Origin: Notospermus geniculatus
Taxonomy: Eukaryota; Nemertea; Pilidiophora; Heteronemertea; Lineidae
NCBI GenBank assembly: GCA_002633025.1
Contig: NMRB01000261.1
Coordinates: 224,652-288,651 of the forward strand
Direction of reading: 5' to 3'
Length of the DNA stretch: 64,000 bases
The notes under the pieces are model-generated. The model was not told where the DNA came from, did no database searches, and saw only the letters and a program-made list of their open reading frames with translations. Positions 1 through 13,606 of this stretch are shown in pieces; position 1 is the stretch's first letter, and every line of letters begins with the position of its first letter. The translations under genes and the position numbers were made by a program.

Positions 1-468
1 AGTTCAAATTTGGATGAAAACACTTCAAAATGTTCTCCAGAATGTGATAAAGCAATGAAACAGGAAAGAACTCGAACGAACTCAGAGAGTCCCAAAAGAT
101 GTTTTCATGGATTGCGTAGTCGCAATAATTCGAACTCAAGTCGTGTTTCTTTTTCTGACGATGTCGTACAAATTGATGGACAGAGGAAATACTCGGTGGA
201 GAACTCCCCATGTCAGTCGCCGCAAAGCACGCTAGAACGTTCATCCGGTAGTCCCTCATTGGGCAAAAATCCATTAAGGCGATTTAGGGAACGATATACC
301 CAATATTCCTTTAGAAGTATATCACGGAGCTTGTCGACACGTAGTGCAAAAAATGACCACAGAGGCTCAAATCAAAGGTCATCTTCTCTTAGTCGCCTGG
401 ATGATATGAAAAATAGAATGAGATCAATTATGCTTAAAAAAGCTGTGGATACCCCAAACATGCCAAAG
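1..468 (+). CDS. Synaptotagmin-like protein (SYTL4/5-type), linker exon, enters from left edge
   Basis: The frame is open from base 1 and ends at an AAG|GTATGA donor (phase 0), giving 156 codons of a Ser/Arg-rich, low-complexity linker. It has a basic patch RVSFSDDVV that looks like a kinase target and many SPSL/SSSLSR stretches. Slp proteins have an N-terminal Rab27-binding domain, a variable linker of this kind, then two C2 domains. The assignment comes from the C2 exons downstream on the same strand, because the linker itself is not diagnostic. The first methionine here is internal, so the true start and the Rab27-binding domain lie left of the window. Confidence 0.7.
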
Positions 469-1240
469 GTATGACAATATGTAATGTCAGTACTGTTGTC
501 CTTTTCAACTCTTCTCAGTGTTTTTATGTTTCAAATCTTGAGTTCTTGCTGTTCCAATCAGCGCTTCGTTTCTTCTGTTACTTGAGCTCAGCAGCAGAAG
601 GTAAGGCTGACTGAGCATCGGCATGTTGCCCTCGATCCTCTCTGTCTTTTCTACTATATATCTAAAGACTCGAGGTACATGTACCTCAAACTTGTCTCTT
701 GGCAACACAGTCTTACAAAAGCAGAACCGATAATCGTGTAGAATGTGTACATTCTATCAGTTTCACTCTCAGTGAATCTTGGTGTCATGATGTGCCTCTT
801 GCTGTCATGAATGAAAACTAGATCAAATGGGAAACGCAAAGAAATGAATTTTACAATTAATTACCAGCATGTTGGATATCGATCCACCATTTAGAATACC
901 AGACAGTTCTGTTGTGATACACGTTACTGTGACAACATTTACTTTGCTCAACCCTACATGCAAGCATCATGTCAGTAAATAAATTAATGAGACTCTACAA
1001 ATAGTAGAATTCAAAAAAGAATAGCAGGTTTTGTCGTTGTTGTTTAATACTTGATGTGATGGTGGATTACCATGGCAACCAAGTGGATTAGTTGTATATA
1101 TGTAATTATACACAGTGATCTATATGATCTTGATAGCCACTGCTGTCTTTCACTGTTGTCACTCTGTTCTTCATAGAGAAAGACGCTAATTAAGATCTGT
1201 ATGTCATCCGACAAAATGTGTTGTACATGTATATGACAAA

Positions 1241-1262
1241 GCAGCAGCAGCAGCAGCAGCAG
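1241..1262. repeat. (GCA)n trinucleotide microsatellite
   Basis: About seven perfect GCA units within the first intron. It creates spurious Cys/Leu runs in antisense reading frames. Confidence 0.9.
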
Positions 1263-1309
1263 CATACATGTAGCTGTGATGTTTTTAGAGGGTAATGGGG
1301 CATATTGAT

Positions 1310-1625
1310 CGACCTCTTTTCATCATCATCATCGTGGTCCCCCATTTTTGTGTGCCATACGTAGCCATTGAGGCTCCCTGGCACCATGCTGTCCTCTCCT
1401 CTATAAGGTCTCCAGTCTTTCTTCCTGTCCAATCTCTAATGTTGTCCATGCTGATCCTCTTAGGTCACCAGCATTTCCAGATACCTTCCACTCTGCCTTG
1501 CAGGATGATGTTCCCTTTCCTCTTTCTTCCTATCAAGTGTCCAACGTCATCCATGCAGATCCTGTTAGGTCACCAGCATTTTCGGATACCGTCCACCGTG
1601 CCCTGCAAGATGGTGTTTGTGAGGT
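1310..1625 (-). mobile_element. Degenerate non-LTR retrotransposon 3' end (probable)
   Basis: On the minus strand there are conceptual fragments such as ILQGRVEGIWKCW and MDNIRDWTG, followed by a short tail of ATG-type triplets. A hydrophobic -GRVEG- segment followed by -DNI-DWTG- is typical of the C-terminal end of LINE ORF2 proteins. About 40 bp recur at 1452-1492 and 1558-1600, so the fragment is partly duplicated. Stops and frame changes show it is dead. The family cannot be named from this much sequence. Confidence 0.45.
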
Positions 1626-1717
1626 TCCCTTGGCTCCTGTCATTTGGCTGTAGACTGGTCCCCTGCCCTCATAGCGCTCTGTTGTACTCATTCTGTGGAA
1701 CGTTAGGAGGGCAGCAT

Positions 1718-2019
1718 CTTCGATAATCGAAGGCCGATCTGCTCACCACTACGTTACATCGCACATCACCCTTCGAGAAATAGACCAGTCGGCGGCGTAT
1801 CTTGGCACGATGCCAACTTTACCGGGCGACCAGTCATATTGCAGTTTATATCGGGTCTTCGGCTACCACTCTTTGTACCACGATTCAAATTTTACAACAC
1901 CGATTCTGATTGGCCTCTTCTTCTCGAGGCGGCAGATACGCCGTGGACCGGTCAATTTCTCGAAGGCTGATGTGCGGTGTAACGCAGTGGATAGCAGATC
2001 GGCCTTCGACCATCGAAGA
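1718..2019. mobile_element. Foldback (inverted-repeat) element
   Basis: Arms of about 90-95 bp, at 1718-1815 and 1930-2019, are imperfect reverse complements. They share a CTTCGA...AAGGCCGATCTGCT-type end and a central GGCGGCGTATCT-type segment, with a loop of about 115 bp. No coding capacity; looks like a MITE. Confidence 0.65.
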
Positions 2020-3761
2020 TGGGAGGGCAGGGGACTGATTTGACGCGGCAGAAAGTACCTCAAGTTCCTCTTGGAATGCACTTCTTTTAATCTACATGTA
2101 GATGACACATGTGCTCGACGTAACAAGCATCTGGCATTGACTCCTTGGTGACAATTTAGCAAAATACTACCCCTCTGAACAACACCTTGAGGACGTGGCT
2201 TCGTAACCAGAGCGTTACGAGTGATGCATAAACTCATTAGATTATGCAGCATCTCACAAAATGAATTGTCCTTCCTAATCAAACATTGTCCCGTAGCTAC
2301 CAATTCGTTGAGTGCTTCCTCATTCCTTTTGATATCAGAACATCATCAGGTTTTTGTCCTGAAGCAAATTGCTGTGTTACGGTATCTCTTCTGCTCGGAC
2401 GAGTTTGCCAAGAAATTGGATGCACTTGTTGTGTTACGCACCTAATGGACGTCGTAAAAATGTTCTTAGTGTTATTTCCCAGCTGTGTCTTCAAATAAAG
2501 GCTCTCTTGTAGAACAGAACATGGGGCTTCATTTCTACGGAAACCAGGAGAAAAAAGCTGTTGGAATGAAAATGAAGTGTAACAACTTGAAAACAATTCT
2601 TGAGAGTAATGATCGAAAAAGGTTGCATTGGAAAGTTGTTGCAAGATTTGCCAGGAATGGCAATGACAATAGAGGAAGATGTTTGTTTGGTAGAGTGGGC
2701 ACAAACGTGCAAGAAGGCTGGTTGATGATGTTGATTTCACCATAACATTTGTTGTTTCATTGCCTGGGACAGTATTCTTTCACCATTTTCCTCATTGCCA
2801 GTGTACATGTACCTGATGCTGACAGCACCATTGCTTTCATGTAACTCTTTGATTCATTTCTGCAAACAAGGCAATGAAACTTCAAAGATTTGTTTAAAAT
2901 AAGGTAACTCCCACAAGGTGTCATCTTAGTGCTGAGTTTCAAGATAATATCCTGCAAAAGGATACAACACCATCTTCTTAGAGAAATGCAAGGACTATTC
3001 CAATGTAACTAGAGTGTAGACAACTGTGTTGTAATGTACATAATGTTCATATGGCAGCTGTTATTCAAGTTGAAGTGAATCTCCCTGTGAAGGATTTCAT
3101 GTTGAATTTCACTCTATCTATGTGGATGATGCACATACTGGTAGTGTACAGGAAGTAGAATTTTTTGTTCTAAGTTGAAGTGAAAAGAATTGATTTTTCA
3201 TGGTGTCAGGTTGTCTGAGAAGAAACACTCGGTCCCTGAAGAAAGTGAAGTGTTTTCTTAAACTTGAAGATGCCACCGCCTAGATATGTGCTGGTAAATC
3301 TTGTAACAGCACTCTCAGGTACACTTCTGCTATATTCAAATTTGCTGGAGTGTACCCATGGGCACTGTGAGAAGTTGCATGTCAGATTGGCTGATGCAAG
3401 TAAGTTCCTCTCTCTGGAAAGTATTGGTGTCTGTTCTTGCCACTTGGGTCGTATCTCGATCGTGGGGATGTCTTGCCACTTGGGTCGTATCTCATCTCTT
3501 GCAGTGATTGCTGGTTATTTTCAAAGCTTGGAATACAATTACCCCAATTTACACAGCCGTTGATACACAATCTCAATGTATGGGAGAGATTGGTACAGAA
3601 ATGCACAGCTGAGGGTTGATCTACGAGTCCAAAGCAGACCAAGGTTGTCAATTTCAGTTCCGAGTGAGTGTCCATAACGCTCGTTGCTGACAAATCGAAT
3701 GCTGTAGGAACTGCAAAAGCAGCTTTTCATTGCCGTCCTTCTTGGCAAAGCTTCCAGACTT

Positions 3762-3877
3762 TGGACACAGATTTGAGCCACCTTGTAGTTCATCCTTACG
3801 ATCTGAAGGTGAAATTAACAAAGTCTTCAGATCGAAAAGGATGAACTGCAAGGTAGCTCAAATCTGTGTCCAGAGCA
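3762..3877. mobile_element. Small foldback element
   Basis: The arms TGGACACAGATTTGAG... and ...CTCAAATCTGTGTCCA flank a short loop (about 47 bp per arm, several mismatches). It could form a long hairpin in intronic RNA. Confidence 0.65.
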
Positions 3878-5187
3878 GCAAGGTATCCATTTGGCTTATA
3901 AGGATGCTCTGCTAAGTGACAGGTCTTTTGAATTGTCACGTGTGTCCGATCCTCTTGCCAATATAGAAAGAACCCCTATGAAGAATATATTAAGGCTATT
4001 TGGACATGCCATGTTTTATCAGTTTCTCAATTACTCCTGATGGTCTGCCATGTCCTTTGGGGATCGACGTGTTAGTCTGGCCCAGAGGAGTTGGATTGTC
4101 TGACAGTTTTTCCATGATCGACGCCATGAGTGCGACCAGTGTGGGGCAAAGTAATCCTTGTCTGCCAAGTCTGCCAGTGTGTGTTAAGGCAATCGTATCT
4201 TCATGTAATGGAGTTATGCTTGTTCCTGTCATTTTAATGCACTTCACAACCAGTGTTTATGACTTGTCAGGTGCCTGTGGCGTCAGACGTTGTTGGAATT
4301 TCATTTTGGTTGAATCCGTCATAAAATCAGCCTCATAAGTATTTCACAGTCGCGTTGGATTGAAAAAAGATACACAGACAGTGCATATCCATTGAAGGCA
4401 TTCTTCATGTCATTTGAACATCCATTGAGAAACCATGCACATCCAGTGAATGAATAACTGATTCCACTGGTCTGGCTAGAAGTTTGGAAAGGTCAGATTT
4501 GTATTCTGGTCTATCCTCGTCAAGCACGAGGACACTTGAAATGCCATAGTCATACAGAGAAGGATCCTTTCATGTCAGCCCAGCAAGCTCATCCATGCTG
4601 AAAAAGTTCACATTGCTGCCTTACCATTGGGGAGAATTGCCAATACAAATGAATGATTTATCAGGAATTTTGAATTTAGCGTGCCCATACATGGTACTGA
4701 ACACCACCCGACAGGATACGACAGCAGTGATCACATCGCTGGTACATGCACCAATCTACATCAACAAGATTCCATTACCACTGTGCAATTCATCAACCCC
4801 ATAAGACCCTTTTGATGACTATTATGACCCCAGTAATCACCACCATGCCAATAATTAGTGATGATAATTACTGGGTCATAAATTGTCGTAACTCTAATGT
4901 TGTCCATTAACTGTCCAGTGGCCTCACAAGGCCAACTGGTGAAAAATCTAATAATAAATTTTTGTATAATCCAGCTCATCGTTGATGTGGCTTGACCTTC
5001 ATTGGACATAAGCGTCAAAACATGTTTGGTGCTAACATTTGTGATTGACTTCCAAAGCATTTCAACGTCATCTCTCGTGTATTAGTTAGTGATGATACAA
5101 TTCACCCTCTATGACCATGATTTAGTATGATTACCATGATTGTGTGCTTCAAGGGGTTTACGCTCTGCCAAGTGCTGCAGAGACATT

Positions 5188-5571
5188 GGCTGATATTTAT
5201 AAAAGCTAGCAAATGCTTTTCCTTCAAGCTTTGTAGTACATTTACATTAGACCTCGCTGTGCAAATCTGAAGGAAAAGCATTTGCTAACTTTTATAAATA
5301 CCAGCCATTGCTTTGAATGGCAAAGCAGCTGGTATTCATAAAAGTTAGCAAATGCTTTTACTAAAGATTTGCACAGCGAGTCCAATGTAAATGTACCACA
5401 AAACTTGAGCGAAAGCATTTGCTAACTTTTATGAATATCAGCCAATGGCTGGTATTTATAAAAGCTAGCAAATGCTTTTCCTTCAAGTTTTGTAGTACAT
5501 TTACATTGGGCCTGGCTGTGCAAATCTTAAGTACATGTAAAAGCATTTGCTAACTTTTATGAATATCAGCC
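5188..5571. mobile_element. Three tandem copies of a foldback element
   Basis: Three units of about 120 bp follow each other (5188-5306, 5329-5443, 5447-5571). Each is flanked by GGCTG(A/G)TAT(T)...AAAAGC/TTAGCAAATGCTTTT on the left and its reverse complement on the right. The interiors carry a TTTGCACAGC-type segment whose orientation is reversed in the middle unit. No coding potential. Confidence 0.7.
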
Positions 5572-5931
5572 ATTGTCTCTGGCATATTCACCACTCCTGC
5601 TGTCATCTATAGTTTTCCCAGTCCTCTACTCATCCAGTCATACTTTCACCGATACCTCAGCATCCTGGCAACAGCGTTACCTCTGAGCCTTTTTCCCCAG
5701 AGGGGTCTTAGTGCCCTTTATATTTATGGAGATTGCTTGCTTGTCCACCACTGACGTAGCACAGAAAGAGAAACATAAGTTGCTGTGCTGGGTTACGCCA
5801 TGTGTCCTGTTCTTCTTCGTTGGCCTGCACAGCAGAGAAGATGACACTTGGCCACTTTAAAAACCCTTTCTTTCATTTCTCTCTTCTCCCTGCATCCCTC
5901 TTACCTCTCCATCTTTGGTCCTTTCTTCCAG

Positions 5932-6018
5932 CATGACCCCTTCTTGAACAGGTCGCACGAGTTGGCGCCACTTTCTCCTGATAGGAAACAACGGGAGGAA
6001 GTTTTAAAACAGCTGAAG
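5932..6018 (+). CDS. Synaptotagmin-like protein, linker exon
   Basis: A 29-codon exon between a TTCTTCCAG acceptor and an AAG|GTAGTG donor. Both junctions are phase 0, matching the previous donor (468) and the next acceptor (8994). It encodes a charged segment with SPDRKQREEVLKQLK, probably a short helix. It is called on splice sites, phase continuity and strand. Alone it would not identify the family. Confidence 0.6.
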
Positions 6019-8993
6019 GTAGTGAACCTTTGTGTGATACGTGTGTGGTTTGTTAGTCTGTGGCTGCATCTCTGGCTACATAACTGTGTCCATTAGTCAA
6101 ATTTCAAATTTCAAATTAGGAGCATGATGGTGTGTCAATTGCATCTATGAAAACTGACATTTCGGAGCACAAAGATATACCTCTTTCTAGATTCAGGTGA
6201 ACTTTGCTAAACTGTGTGCCTCTTTTGTCATAGCCCTTGTTTTTTTGAGAGATTAATATTTGGGCTTCATGACAAGTTTGAGGTATCTGCATGAATGTGG
6301 CCTTCTGTCTGTTGCCAATCTCAAGTAGTTAGGTGAAAGCATTTTGGAACTCTGCGTGATGTTGACTTAGTTTTAGTTCATGTCTGAGGTAATATGCAGA
6401 TATTTGTGTGTTAACTTCAGATCGTCTGGTGCTGTGTTCATTTGTAGCTTGTAGCATGATTGTATACCTTCGTTACTGACATGACATTGATTTGAGATTG
6501 TTTTATATCTACTCAATTGACTTGCATCAGTTGACGTGCCTTGAGGTATGTATCCACAGTATAATTACACAATTCTCTGTGTTACGACTCTGTCACACAC
6601 GAGCAAAGGAGCGAGGAAAAATGTGTTGCCCATGTCAATTTGGTTTTGTTGTGTTAGTTTCTGTGACCTGTAAATTGTGAAGGGAATGATGGAGGTGTTT
6701 AGTTGTGAAGTGATTTGATGCTTATGTCAGGGATGTGGTGTATGAATTGACCACAAGCTAAAGGAAACCCTTGTCTTCTGGTACACCGGTCTGGCTGAAG
6801 CAGTGTTGTTGCAGTTCATTGCCAAATATCCCTTCTTCTCACTGCTCATTCCTTATCAAAATATTTGACATCATCCATTCCTATAACTACAATAATACTG
6901 GAAAATTCATGAAAATTGAAAATTAGATTACCCTTTTTCTTGGAATGAGTAATCTTGAATTATTGGCAATTGAATTATGTCAAAAATTCATTCAAGTAAT
7001 TGACAACAGGGGAACGATATGATCTTTTTAAACACATTGATATTATTCAATTGCTATGTTGAATTACTTTTTCCGGTTACACGAAGGAAAAGCTTTAGAT
7101 CGAGATTGAAATTTTTTTAGATTGAAATTTAGAGATGGCCATTAAAAATTTGCACAAGTTGCCTTTCATAGATATTGCTGCATGTCCTAGAAGTTACCCA
7201 TGTTTTTAGAAACCGCTGTAAAACTGCATGGGTCTGAAATAAAAACCCAAACTGAGTCATAGTGGTTGTTCAAAACCAAAAGTATCCATTTACTTCTTGA
7301 AAAAAAGGAGACCAAGAAAATTTCTTTTGGCATGATTACAGTATTAGATTTCTTTGCCATCGGCTTATAGAATTATAAATGCTGATCTCAAATTTCCTGT
7401 CTTCCTATGAAATCTGATAACTGGAATGTGGATGATTAATTCTAGATCGTTGACATCATTTGTCAACTTAATATCCATAATTTCACGTGGTTTGGAAGGG
7501 ATTTTTAAACAGAATTCTTAGTAATTTGGTTACATTGAGACCAGAGAATGTATCAGCATGCAGACAGTGGCTGAATTTCCAATGAGTGTGATATGCAATA
7601 GTTAACCAGCGTAAACTCTCCGGATCCAAGTTGCACGTCTCAGGCCAGTGTACGTACATGAGGAAAAAATCATGAAGACCATGGCTAACGGTGTTGTCCC
7701 TTTAACTTTAAAGGCAGTGTATTAAACTTCTCAAATGTTGCAATATATAACATTACAACATCCATTTTGAGTCCCATGCGTGCTTTCCATCAACAAAGAG
7801 CAATACAGTATAGGGGCCATTAACTCCGAATGTTATTCCCTCGAGTTTTACCTATAAAAAGTAATGAAAATGCGTGGACTGAGATGTAGAAAAGTCAATT
7901 GAACTTGTCTATAAATTTATGATATGAGAGTGGAGAAATCTGAAAAAATTTCTCATGCAACAATAGGTCTTTGATGATCATCTGTATCATTGCTGGCAAG
8001 AATGTCCGTACATTTCCCTCAAACCAGGCGCAATGGACATCTTATTTTGATACATCTCATAATCCAGTTTCTTTTCCGTCTTGATCTTGAGTCTGGTTGG
8101 GGGAGTTTGTTGAGTGGCTGTGTTTAGTTTCAACCATGAAAAGCAACACATTTTCCTTCAGACATCATGACATGGAACCCGTGTGTTATACCATGATTAA
8201 AATTTATGGAGAATTTTTTGTCATTTACATGGGAACTGAATTACCCAAAGTGAGGTACTTTGCTAAACTTGCAAATTTGTGCACATTGTGTACGGTAATA
8301 TGCCACTTACCTAATGGATCTGTGATAAGATGGGGATCAACAAAGACAAAATCGATGCAAACATTGCCTGTTGGAAATAGGAACATACAGTTCCTAAATG
8401 AAACCATACAATGTGTTTAGGAAGTAAACATTATCATCACTTGGGGACTGTAGCAAAAACAAATAAACAGGTTAAAAATGGAATTCATATTGCCATTACA
8501 TTCATGTACATGTACATTTTGTACAAAACACAGAGTAACAACATGAACTGAGGCAAATCCATTTGTCACCTTCTCCTTGTCAAATTGCAACATATTTCAA
8601 ACAATCAGTGACAACTCTATACTAATTATGGCTTCAGAAATGTTCTAACTTTGTTACACGTAGTCTCTCCATAAATATTTAATGTGCTTTTCGAGTGGAA
8701 AATAGGAAATTGTTGCCTTGTTCAAAAATGCAAGTGACACAAAGCGTGCCTCCTGGTTTCTGTCAGTTTCTGACCGCTGAGATAATTTGTCATCCAGGGG
8801 ATAGGACTCCACTCTGAGGTTGTAAATCGAGTCCTGTGCAAGCCCACTTCTACGGTGACAGAGGCAAACGGCTGGTCTTCATTCAATAGGGCTACGAAGT
8901 AGATGATTTTAAGGATTCCTATTGCGCTATACAAAATCATCGTTACCTGGATATGTCAGTACTGAACTAGGAGACCTTCTTCTTTATCTTCAG
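6019..8993 (+). other. Intron of the synaptotagmin-like gene
   Basis: Between the donor after 6018 and the TTATCTTCAG acceptor before 8994. AT-rich; no exon, RNA gene or clear mobile element recognised. Confidence 0.55.
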
Positions 8994-9074
8994 AGAGGCA
9001 ACAATGATGATGAAGATATAGATGAACTTGTGAAGTCCCATAAGTCCTCATCGAGTCTTCTGACGCCACATGGG
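8994..9074 (+). CDS. Synaptotagmin-like protein, acidic linker exon
   Basis: A 27-codon phase-0 exon with acceptor TTATCTTCAG and donor GGG|GTGAGT. It encodes RGNNDDEDIDELVKSHKSSS..., an acidic patch followed by serines. An acidic DED-D-LV patch before the C2A domain is in keeping with Slp4/5 linkers. Both borders are in phase with the neighbouring exons. Confidence 0.7.
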
Positions 9075-9560
9075 GTGAGTATGCGTTACATCTAATAAAG
9101 CCTCCTTCAGGGCCTTTGTGAAAATCCTTGCTTAATTTTCAAACCCTGGAAACAGAATTATGTGATGTCTAACAAAGTTTTATCAGTGTGCACTTCCATT
9201 GAAGCAAATGACACAACTTTGACTTTGATCTCTGTATTTTGCATGGTTTTAAAAGTCTTCTTTCATCTCAGCTTATCACTGTTATAGTCTTTTAAGATAT
9301 CTGTTGAATCTCTTTTTGAGAAAATTTTGCTCTTATGGATCTTTGACTGTCCTAGAAATTGAAATCCAGTTTTTTTGGCAAGATTAATTTTGAGACATTG
9401 TCCTAAATAGCAGTTGTGTCAAGAATCCATACCCGGAAGTTGAGGGTTGGGTTTGGCTAAATCGAGGCAAAATGTGTGTGCATGATTGGTTTTCAAGAAA
9501 CCTTACCAAAAATGTCCTTGAAATGTTTCTGCTGCTTTAACATTTGACCTTTGACCCCAG

Positions 9561-9605
9561 AGTGATGCAGAGTCCAACTCCTCGATCCACCCTGCAAGCT
9601 CTGTT
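9561..9605 (+). CDS. Synaptotagmin-like protein, 15-codon micro-exon
   Basis: Acceptor TTGACCCCAG, donor GTT|GTGAGT, length 45 nt, phase 0 at both ends. It encodes SDAESNSSIHPASSV. A short symmetric exon can be skipped without changing frame, so it may be an alternative cassette. It is called only on splice signals and phase. Confidence 0.5.
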
Positions 9606-12600
9606 GTGAGTACCATTGAATTCCCATTCTTTTGTCACTAACCATTTGATCCTGGTTTCCTCAGTAATGTCAAGCAGCCTGGGGCTCTGAATTGCCAACT
9701 TCAGTTGCTCATTTCACTCAATGTCAGTCCATGGTTTGCCATCTTGTTTTGAGAGATTCATCAGAAAAAGCAACCAAGGTTTGATGAGACAGGCACCAAC
9801 AATATTCTTCAATCCTTGAAACTTTAGGACCTTTGACAGCAAGGCCATCATGAACATCCAAGGGATATCCAAGATCCTTGGCAACACTGAGATGAAGAGT
9901 GGCACCAATGATCCTGAACGTATCCCCAGGGATATACAAGTTTATGATTTATTGCAATCCTAAGATCCACACTGGCACTAGATTCAGAACAACATCCCTG
10001 GGATAACATATATGATATTGAATATTGAAGATCATTGGCAAATTACCGAGAAGCAAATTGGTACCAAGGATCTTAAATTTTTTGCTTGACATTCTGACAT
10101 AAACGTTGGATCAGATGAACAGATATTGTAATGCAGGTGCCTGTATTAGATTAGATGACATGAGAATTGCGCTTTGGTTTTTGGTTAATTCACTAACTGC
10201 TTTGTACATTGGTAGGATATTGGTTGTGTAGTTACCATTTGTTGTTGTTCTGTTACCCAGTCCCATATTGCATGACCGTTTGGTTTCACAGGTTCTTTTT
10301 TGGTTGTTGAGCAGAAAAGGTGGAAGTATTTACATGCAACTGTCAGGTTTCATTAGCTATGAAATTGGTGAAGATGCTTATATATATTCCTGTTTTGAAT
10401 CCAGTGATACTCTGAACAGTTGGACAGCAAAAGAACAGCCAGAGCACTTTTCCTTGTGGCACTCTCCTTTTGCATGTTCGAATGGATCAAAAAGCTTTGC
10501 GCCACAAATCATTGTAATTTGGAGGATAGCTAGACATGGACCTTAATCAGACTAATTGAACAACATGAACATGACCCATCCATGATCAAGATTATGGCAT
10601 GCTGTAGTTTGTTCCCTGATTAGTTTACTTTGATGAATGTTGTTGACATGTTGGTAATGAGTTATAGCAACGCATGGGCGGGGAAAGTTCAGTTTGTAAT
10701 GAAGTGTCTGTTGTCAGTTCAGCTGTGGACGTATGTATCCCAGCAATGGTAAGCAGCTGAGGCTGTATCTTTTGAGGAGGGCTTGTTACCCTGGCTTGCA
10801 AAGTATAAACATCCTACTTCGAAGAAGAATGGCAGACAAATATGATTCCTAGCAAATTGTTCCCTTGTGGCTGCTATGTCACCCTGTAGAGTTTATCAGA
10901 CTGGCAGGATGTCCTCCGATGGCTGTATCTTACCAAGTGTTTTGGCAATCACAATTTGGTCCCGCGGTCTTTGTTGGCACAGACGCCCGATTACATAATT
11001 CAAAGGATGATGTGACTTTATTTCCATAGATCTGTTGTTGTGTGCATCCTGAAAGCAATGTTGGATGTCGTTTTACTTGTAGAGGAGCTAATGTTATTGC
11101 TGTATCACCCTCCACCACCTGCTCTCCAAGAAGCTCTAAGATTGGTTCCAGACCTGGAAAAAATCACGACCAAGTGATAGTCTCCAGCCTGCCACTTTCC
11201 AAACAATTTTTTTGTAGTTCTTGACAAGCATACCTCTTTATTTTTCCAATCCAAGAGTGAACGCCATTAAAATTCCCTCGTTGAATTTCATCGGAATCCA
11301 GTAGCCTATACATTTCTTTTAACGTTCCTGACCCAATCTTCCATCCCAGGTGATGTGTCCGATAAGATAATTTGAAAATGGCTCTTCCTTCTCCAGTTAC
11401 CGTGGTGAAACAAAAAAAACATAATCGACAAAGTTGGAGATATAATTTGGTTTCGATGAAGCTCCCTTCACTTGACAAGCTGGGAATTGAGAAACCTTTT
11501 TTTGCTGCCAGTGCCTGGTAATCGAGTCATGCACTTTAAGATGCTGTCCTCGAGGCAGGAGCACATTCTTGAACACTGATTTTTTCCCGATATTTCTGTA
11601 ATCGAAATTAATACTTTATCACCTCGTTACATGAACTACGTAGCAGTCGTGCTGCAACTTCCAACATGCACAGATTGGCCCTGGGCGATTTTATTGGATG
11701 TGATATTTTCTTGTAGTTGACATTGGTATTTATCAATTTGTGATTGCCAACTCTGACAGACCTCTGTAGAGGTTCTATTGACTGACAAGGCCCTTGTGGC
11801 ATCTTGTGACATGCCTCTTCTTGACTAAATGAACAAGTCTCTTGTCTTCTGAGTGACATTTTCATTTGATGTGATTTATGAAGTAGACCTGAGGGAGAGC
11901 GGGAACATTGATTCTTCAGAACGTTTGGGAATAATGGCCCGTGTCTTCTGAATTAACGAGAAATTTTCCTACTTCCTGCACCTGATAGGAATACAGATTT
12001 TATGTAGGGGTTTTTAAATGCAGAATATTTGCATCAGAGGCCTTGGTATGCAGTGTTTCTGCCATGAAGTTTTTAAGGGGGGGGGGGGACAAAGAGAAAA
12101 TTTGACAGAATTCTTGGTCAAAAATCCAAAGTTTAACTAATTTTGACTTTTTAAGGGAGGGGACATACCCCCTGTACCTCCCTCCAGGGGAAACGTCAGA
12201 TTCTGTTCTTTGATGTTGTAGACTTCCGATTTGCTCGTCACTCGTGCATGAAAATTCTTTTTCCTCTGCTTCACTAAATCTATGTTTGGTTGCCTTCTTT
12301 CCCTCCAGCATGAATCTGATACACCACCCCCTGGCCCTCTTACCAAGCTTAGGGGGAGTAAACTAGATTTGATTTTAGTGAGTAATTTCCTGAATCTGCC
12401 GACAAATCCCAAGTGAATGACAAAAAAGATTTTAACAGTCCTTGAGTTACTCCACAATTTCGTTTGGTGGAGTAGCCTATCTGTAACTGCGCAGTCCAAT
12501 TACAAACAACTCAGTAGACATGATAGAGAGGTGATTTTGTCACGATATTTGTAAAATGGGATTTGTCGGTGCTCAAAATAATGGTGGCAGGGTCACAATT

Positions 12601-12893
12601 TATTTGTTTTTTCCATAACCCCTTAATCCCAGTTTGGTTCACCTTTATGTATGTCATTTGCTCATTTCAGTTTTTTTACAGCAGTGCTATATTTAGATTA
12701 TGCTTTACATTTTTAATCTGTAATGCAAATATTTGCATTATCCAGTACACCATCATAAAGGAATCAAACCAGATACCTTTATGGTGTGTACCACCACTTC
12801 TGATTTCCGGATTTTCTTAAATGCCTATACATGTACCATCTTCAACGAGTTAAATGATTGAGTGAATTTCCGGAACATTCTATTTAGCTGTAT

Positions 12894-13137
12894 TTCCACC
12901 TATCCCAAACCCAACAAAACCCCGGGTGAACCGCGGGTTTCTTGCACGTACACATGTTTTTGCCGTGCCTAATAGACCCATGTTTGAAAACCCCTGGGTT
13001 ATTACCGGTAGACTCGCCGTCATTAGTTTAGTAACTACATAAAATGTAATGAAAATAGGTGTAAGTGCGTGGCGGGTTTTTTTCAAGCCCGGGGGAGATC
13101 TGGGTCTCAAAAAACCACCAATTTGGGATAGGTGGAA
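12894..13137. mobile_element. MITE with 16-bp terminal inverted repeats
   Basis: The ends TTCCACCTATCCCAAA (12894-12909) and TTTGGGATAGGTGGAA (13122-13137) are perfect reverse complements about 244 bp apart. The interior has GC-rich CCCGGG segments and no ORF. Flanking target-site duplication not resolved. Confidence 0.7.
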
Positions 13138-13567
13138 CTTCCATGTCGTTGATGCTAATCCTCTGTTGTCATTTGCACACTCTATTAATCTCATCTAACT
13201 TTATACACCTTTAAAATTCTCCTATTGTTTCCAAACAAAAGAAACAATGCCAGTGATTTCGTTGGGCTTGTGAGATGGAATAATACACGATTTTGTTGTT
13301 GTTCATTGTTGGGAAAAATTCAGATCAGCCTGAAGCAAAGCTACAGGTAATAGTAATAGAACTCACAACGCAATCAGTACATTTTCTAGGAGGCTGCCAT
13401 GGATATCAAGTTGCTTGGTCCACCAAAGATTTGATCACTCGTAGTAACCTTTTAGTTGCCATGGCAATGCTGGGAACATCTGCTGATGGGGCTGTCTTTT
13501 GGGAATGACGGTACCTGACAATATCACCGGCTCACTGAAGATTTTTGTTCAGGTGACTAACTGCATG

Positions 13568-13603
13568 GCCTGGATGCAGGGCCTGGATGCAGGGCCTGGA
13601 TGT
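13568..13603. repeat. Short tandem repeat GCCTGGATGCAG x3
   Basis: Three consecutive 12-bp units, the last one varied, directly beside the foldback element at 13607-13734. Confidence 0.7.
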
Positions 13604-13606
13604 TAG

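Larger units (their letters stand above)
469..5931 (+). other. Intron of the synaptotagmin-like gene
   Basis: Runs from the GT donor after 468 to the TTCTTCCAG acceptor before 5932. No coding exon was recognised. It holds a (CAG)n run, a probable LINE 3' fragment and three inverted-repeat elements, each listed separately. Confidence 0.6.

Noticed and set aside
1295-2303. ORFs on both strands in the first intron
   Set aside because: They fall in a LINE fragment and a foldback element; no splice signals or conserved domain.
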